A stretch of DNA of 64,000 bases from Enteractinococcus helveticum (GTDB lineage Bacteria; Actinomycetota; Actinomycetes; Actinomycetales; Micrococcaceae): contig NZ_LXEY01000022.1 in the NCBI RefSeq assembly GCF_001657475.1, positions 1-64,000 of the forward strand, written 5' to 3'. Shown here in pieces: positions 60,799-64,000 of the stretch; the first letter of the stretch is position 1, and every line of letters starts with the position of its first letter. The notes under the pieces are model-generated. The model had not been told where the DNA came from and searched no databases. It worked only from the letters and a program-made list of their open reading frames with translations. The translations under genes and the position numbers were made by a program.

Positions 60799-62223
60799 AT
60801 GACGACGACGCCTCCTGTTGAAACGAATCCTGTCACCGCTCTGGGTGACTGGATGGCGTCGCGCCCTGTGGCATCAACAGAGCAGGAACATATCGAAAGA
60901 ATTCAGCAGTATCAGCGGCTTCGAGGTCAAGCCGACGCCGCTATGGCAGTTGAAGTTGCTGAATTTGAGCGTAAACGCATCGCTGCTGAGAAAGAACAAC
61001 AGATTCCCAAAGCGGATCGCGGCAAAGGCCTAGCCGGAGAAGTTGCGCTAGCTCGGAGTGAATCCCCTGCCAAAGGCAAATTATTCTTAGACCTTTCCCG
61101 GACCCTGGCCCAGGACCTGCCACATACCAAAGCGGCCCTGGTCGCGGGCAAGATTCGACAAGAACACGCCCAAAGTATTGCCAAAGCTACCGAAGTATTG
61201 TCTCCAAAACATCGCCGCAAAGTTGATTCGGCTTTGAAAGATCGGCTCGGCGTCGCCAGTCCCAAGGATCTCGGCAAACACGCTCGAGCCTATGCACAAA
61301 CACTCGACCATACCGCAGCAGTTACCCGACATCGCAAAGCCAACGACGCCCGCCGCGTCACGTGCCAACCTGCCGGCGATGGCATGGCACTGTTAACTGC
61401 GTACGGACCTGCACCGGTCATTCAGAACATGATGAACGCTGTGGAATCGAAAGCAAAAAGCATCGTGAATTCCGGGAAATCTCAGGACGCGAAAGGCAAG
61501 AAGCGAACCCGCGATCAAATCATGTTTGATTTGCTCGCGCAATGGTGCACTGGCAATCCAAATCCCATGGCAGCAGCTAAAGTCGATCTCGTGGTTATGA
61601 TGACCCCACAAACCCTGTTGGGACAATCTGACACGGCTGCCTGGTTAGCCGGACACGGCCCAATTCCTGCAGACGTCGCTCGCGAATGGTTGGCTCACGA
61701 CGATTTGCATGTGTTATTGCGTCGACTGTTTACCGATCCCACCGCAACACAGGTGGTGGCTATGGAGTCTCGTGGCCGAGGCTTCGCAGCCGGATTGCGC
61801 AAAATCTTGTTCATACGAGACAACAGTTGTCGCAATCCTTTCTGTGAAGCCCCTATGAAAGAGGGTGACCATATGGACGGTCATGCCAGGGGTGGTGAAA
61901 CAACATTCAAGAATGGCTCTGGACTGTGTAGTTACTGCAACCAGCTCAAAGAAAATCGGGGTTGGGAACATACCGGAGACGATCAGATGCTGAACGTAAT
62001 AACACCGACAGGCCACCGTTACACCAACCCTGCGGGACCTCTGCTACCAGGCCATGAGTTCGAAACCGATCCTGCGAAGCCACCCGAACACCAAGAACTA
62101 CCTTCACAAACAGTTCCGCCTCCAAATCCGAGTCCAAAACGGATATCGCACCCAAAGAAGCAGCCCGAAACATATCGTCTTCAGCGGCACCGGATTGCCA
62201 TTACTCAATACTTACGATGCTGA
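60799..62223 (+). CDS. DUF222/HNH endonuclease signature protein (13E12-like), copy 2
   Basis: The 474-residue protein has a helical DUF222 domain and a C-terminal HNH domain: RDNSCRNPFCEAP, GDHMDGHARGGETTFKNG, LCSYCNQLKENRGWEH. The final His of HNH is Asn here (CNQLK), a known subtype, with the structural Cys pairs kept. It is about 235 residues shorter than copy 1. ATG 60799 lies 7 nt after TATGGT; ATG 60787 is possible but would overlap that hexamer. A terminator follows 45 nt later. Confidence 0.8.
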   Translation: MTTTPPVETNPVTALGDWMASRPVASTEQEHIERIQQYQRLRGQADAAMAVEVAEFERKRIAAEKEQQIPKADRGKGLAGEVALARSESPAKGKLFLDLSRTLAQDLPHTKAALVAGKIRQEHAQSIAKATEVLSPKHRRKVDSALKDRLGVASPKDLGKHARAYAQTLDHTAAVTRHRKANDARRVTCQPAGDGMALLTAYGPAPVIQNMMNAVESKAKSIVNSGKSQDAKGKKRTRDQIMFDLLAQWCTGNPNPMAAAKVDLVVMMTPQTLLGQSDTAAWLAGHGPIPADVAREWLAHDDLHVLLRRLFTDPTATQVVAMESRGRGFAAGLRKILFIRDNSCRNPFCEAPMKEGDHMDGHARGGETTFKNGSGLCSYCNQLKENRGWEHTGDDQMLNVITPTGHRYTNPAGPLLPGHEFETDPAKPPEHQELPSQTVPPPNPSPKRISHPKKQPETYRLQRHRIAITQYLRC

Positions 62224-62266
62224 GCCAAAGTGTTCATCGTCTGAGCCAAAGAGGGAATAAAACGCA

Positions 62267-62300
62267 GTGGCGTGGCCAAGGTGTTCCTTGACCACGCCAC
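62267..62300. terminator. Bidirectional hairpin between HNH copy 2 and ddh
   Basis: A 15-bp stem with one mismatch (62267-62281 with 62286-62300) and a 4-nt loop lies between the convergent HNH and ddh genes. The T-tract is weak, so its efficiency is uncertain. Confidence 0.65.
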
Positions 62301-62316
62301 CAACTGGGAGTTTGCG

Positions 62317-63279
62317 TTAGATGATTTCAGACTTCAACAGGTCATCGAGTGACTGTGGGCTGAGCAAATACGGCGGTACTTCTAACACGGTAAAGGCACC
62401 GGACTGACCCTGTGCTTTTAGCCGTGCTGCAGCACGACCAAAAGCAACCATGGCCGCGGCTGTGAAGTTCGGGTTCGACTCTAAATCTAAGCTGAACTCA
62501 ACGCTGGCATTGTGCCCTTGAAGGTTCCCCGTCGTAATGACGTGACCACCGTGTGGGGCACCTTGATGATCACGCTCAAATTCCTCTTCGGAGATGAAGT
62601 GAACAGTGGTGTCATACGGTTCGAAGTATGCTGGCATGCTGACGATTTCCTCGCGGATGCGATCGTGGTCCGCTGCATCGGCAACAATGTAGACGATTCG
62701 GTCGTGAGCTTGGGTCTTGGACAGTCCTTGACCATTGCCTGCGCGTGCTTGATCGATCGCATCCTGCGCCGGGATTGTGTATTGGACTCCGCGTTTGACC
62801 CCTTGGACCTGACGTACCGCATCGGAGTGACCTTGGGAAAGGCCTTTGCCCCAGAACGTGTTTTGCACAGGCTCAGGGAACAGGCTTAGCCCTAGGACTC
62901 GGTTCATTGAGAACAGGCCGGGGTCCCAACCGGTGGACACCACAGCAACGTTGTCATTGGCTTGAGCAACCTTATGCATGGCAGCACGATGCTCGGCAAC
63001 TTTTGAGTGGTTGTCATAAGTGTCAACGGTGGTGAAGTGCTCTGCGAAACCAGTTGCCTGATCCGGGATGTCAGTTGCGGATCCGACACACAAAAACATC
63101 ACGTCAATGTCGTCTTTGTATTTGGCAGCATCCTCGACCGGATAGACATCGGCGTCGGTATCTAGGGTTTCGCGACGTGAGAAGATTCCGAACAGCTCAA
63201 AGTCATCTAGCGAGTTGATTAGGTACTCGACGCCTTGGCCGAGATTTCCGTAGCCTACGATTCCAGCTTTAATGGTCAT
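62317..63279 (-). CDS. ddh: meso-Diaminopimelate D-dehydrogenase
   Basis: The 320-residue enzyme has the same length as C. glutamicum Ddh and converts tetrahydrodipicolinate to meso-DAP in one NADPH-dependent step, a shortcut in lysine and cell wall precursor synthesis. It starts MTIKAGIVGYGNLGQGVEYLI (Rossmann GYGNLG) and has FLCVGSATDIPDQ, STGWDPGLFSMNRVL and a typical QGHSDAVRQVQGVK. CAGGAG precedes ATG 63279. The ATG overlaps the stop of the oligopeptidase gene (ATGA), so both are one operon. Confidence 0.94.
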   Translation of the reverse strand: MTIKAGIVGYGNLGQGVEYLINSLDDFELFGIFSRRETLDTDADVYPVEDAAKYKDDIDVMFLCVGSATDIPDQATGFAEHFTTVDTYDNHSKVAEHRAAMHKVAQANDNVAVVSTGWDPGLFSMNRVLGLSLFPEPVQNTFWGKGLSQGHSDAVRQVQGVKRGVQYTIPAQDAIDQARAGNGQGLSKTQAHDRIVYIVADAADHDRIREEIVSMPAYFEPYDTTVHFISEEEFERDHQGAPHGGHVITTGNLQGHNASVEFSLDLESNPNFTAAAMVAFGRAAARLKAQGQSGAFTVLEVPPYLLSPQSLDDLLKSEII

Positions 63280-64000
63280 GAATTCTCCTGGTTGAAGACG
63301 CGTTGTTGGGCATTGAGAGCGGTAAGGAGGAAGGCGAAGTCCCAAGCACGGTCTTCCCAGGCTCGGTATCGGCCTGATGCTCCACCATGACCGCCTTCCA
63401 TCTCAGTTTTTAGCACGATCGGGGAGCCACCTTCGGCAAGCGAAGTATCCTGATCGCTGGTACCTTTGGCGCGGAGTTTTTGCACCCACTTGGCCGGCTC
63501 AACGTAGAGCACTCGGGTGTCGTGCAATGACGTGACCGCCGCGATGGCCGGGTATTTCGTTGGCTCCACGTTATGGTACGGGGTGTAGTTGAGCATGTAT
63601 TCGAAGACTGCTTTATCTTCGATTGGGTTGCCCCATTCTTCCCATTCCAGCGCGGTCAGTGGGAGGTCCGGGTTCAAAATGGAGGTGAGTGCATCAACAA
63701 ACGGCACCTGGGCCACACAGACGCGGTACAGTTCGGGGGCCATATTTAACACAGCACCCATCAACAGTCCACCTGCGGAGCCACCCATCGCACCAATCTT
63801 GTCCGGATGCACCCACCCGGATGCTGCAACGAATCGAGTGGCATCAATAAAGTCGGTAAACGAGTTCTTCTTGGCCAGTTTCTTCCCATTTTCGTACCAG
63901 GCGCGACCCAGTTCACCACCGCCGCGCACATGCGCGACGACGTATATGACGCCTCGATCCAACAGCGACAGCCGTGAAGGACCAAAACCGGGATCCATCG
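63276..64000 (-). CDS. Oligopeptidase B (S9A family), C-terminal part
   Basis: About 241 residues of the C-terminal alpha/beta-hydrolase domain are present; the start lies beyond the right edge. The catalytic Ser is in MGGSAGGLLMG, the Asp in HDTRVLYVEP and the His in EGGHGGASGRY, as in protease II, which cleaves peptides after basic residues. The leading RGVIYVVAHVRGGGELG is typical. It is followed by ddh with an ATGA overlap. Confidence 0.92.
   Translation of the reverse strand, partial: MDPGFGPSRLSLLDRGVIYVVAHVRGGGELGRAWYENGKKLAKKNSFTDFIDATRFVAASGWVHPDKIGAMGGSAGGLLMGAVLNMAPELYRVCVAQVPFVDALTSILNPDLPLTALEWEEWGNPIEDKAVFEYMLNYTPYHNVEPTKYPAIAAVTSLHDTRVLYVEPAKWVQKLRAKGTSDQDTSLAEGGSPIVLKTEMEGGHGGASGRYRAWEDRAWDFAFLLTALNAQQRVFNQENS

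Overview
The window looks like chromosome of a high-GC Gram-positive (Actinobacteria, probably Micrococcales, Micrococcaceae-like). The evidence is the gene content: a CtaB-less ResABC/CcsB cytochrome maturation cluster, a menaquinone (MenB/E/A) operon, MarP-type protease, BldC-like regulator, GlxR-type Crp, DUF3073, DUF4229, DUF222-HNH genes and a HAIR operator at clpB. Base composition is moderate for this group, frequent GTG/TTG starts are used, and many genes are coupled through ATGA, TAGTG or TTGA overlaps. A genus cannot be fixed from the sequence alone. No tRNA, rRNA or CRISPR array was seen.

Layout. 1-300: the right end of what may be an insertion element abutting a truncated Ala/Arg/Lys-rich reading frame, closed by a strong bidirectional terminator. 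325-6710: YihY-type membrane protein, lipoprotein, clpB with its HspR operator, a septum-formation-like protein and DUF3073 behind a leader hairpin. 6765-10100: sirtuin and a DUF222-HNH gene preceded by DnaA-box-like sites. 10165-17266: purine cluster (purM, purF leftward; purD, purC rightward) with an asparaginase, a sterol-carrier-like protein and two small membrane proteins. 17260-27474: metallophosphoesterase/PBP pair, DUF4177, RidA, Crp/GlxR, MarP protease, the MetP/MetS transporter pair and acs. 27670-33496: nth, a Nudix hydrolase, and a compact Tad-type pilus locus. 33459-44616: DUF1998 helicase, acetyltransferase, TrhO, a methyltransferase, topA, Ppx, a sugar-phosphate isomerase-like protein and proC.

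44613-49452: a FAD oxidoreductase, a Ktr/Trk potassium system and an AcuC-type deacetylase, lying between proC and the BldC-like gene. 49575-52352: BldC-like regulator, glutaredoxin-like protein, Rex, a proline-rich membrane protein and a histidine phosphatase. 52416-56321: ResA, CcdA, ResB and CcsB for cytochrome c assembly. 56306-59954: two small membrane proteins and menB-menE-menA. 59973-64000: tyrosine phosphatase, a second DUF222-HNH gene with a perfect inverted pair of DnaA boxes, diaminopimelate dehydrogenase and the end of oligopeptidase B.

Most notable signals: DnaA-box-like sites upstream of both DUF222-HNH genes; a recurring TANNNT hexamer 6-7 nt before start codons that lack a Shine-Dalgarno sequence, which suggests leaderless mRNAs, including overlapping divergent -10 boxes between menB and the phosphatase; Crp/GlxR-like palindromes at crp and at acs; a terminator-like hairpin in the DUF3073 leader; a palindrome over a -10-like element before metPS; and co-occurrence of acs with two kinds of lysine deacetylase. 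All functions are inferred from sequence reading; no database search was run.
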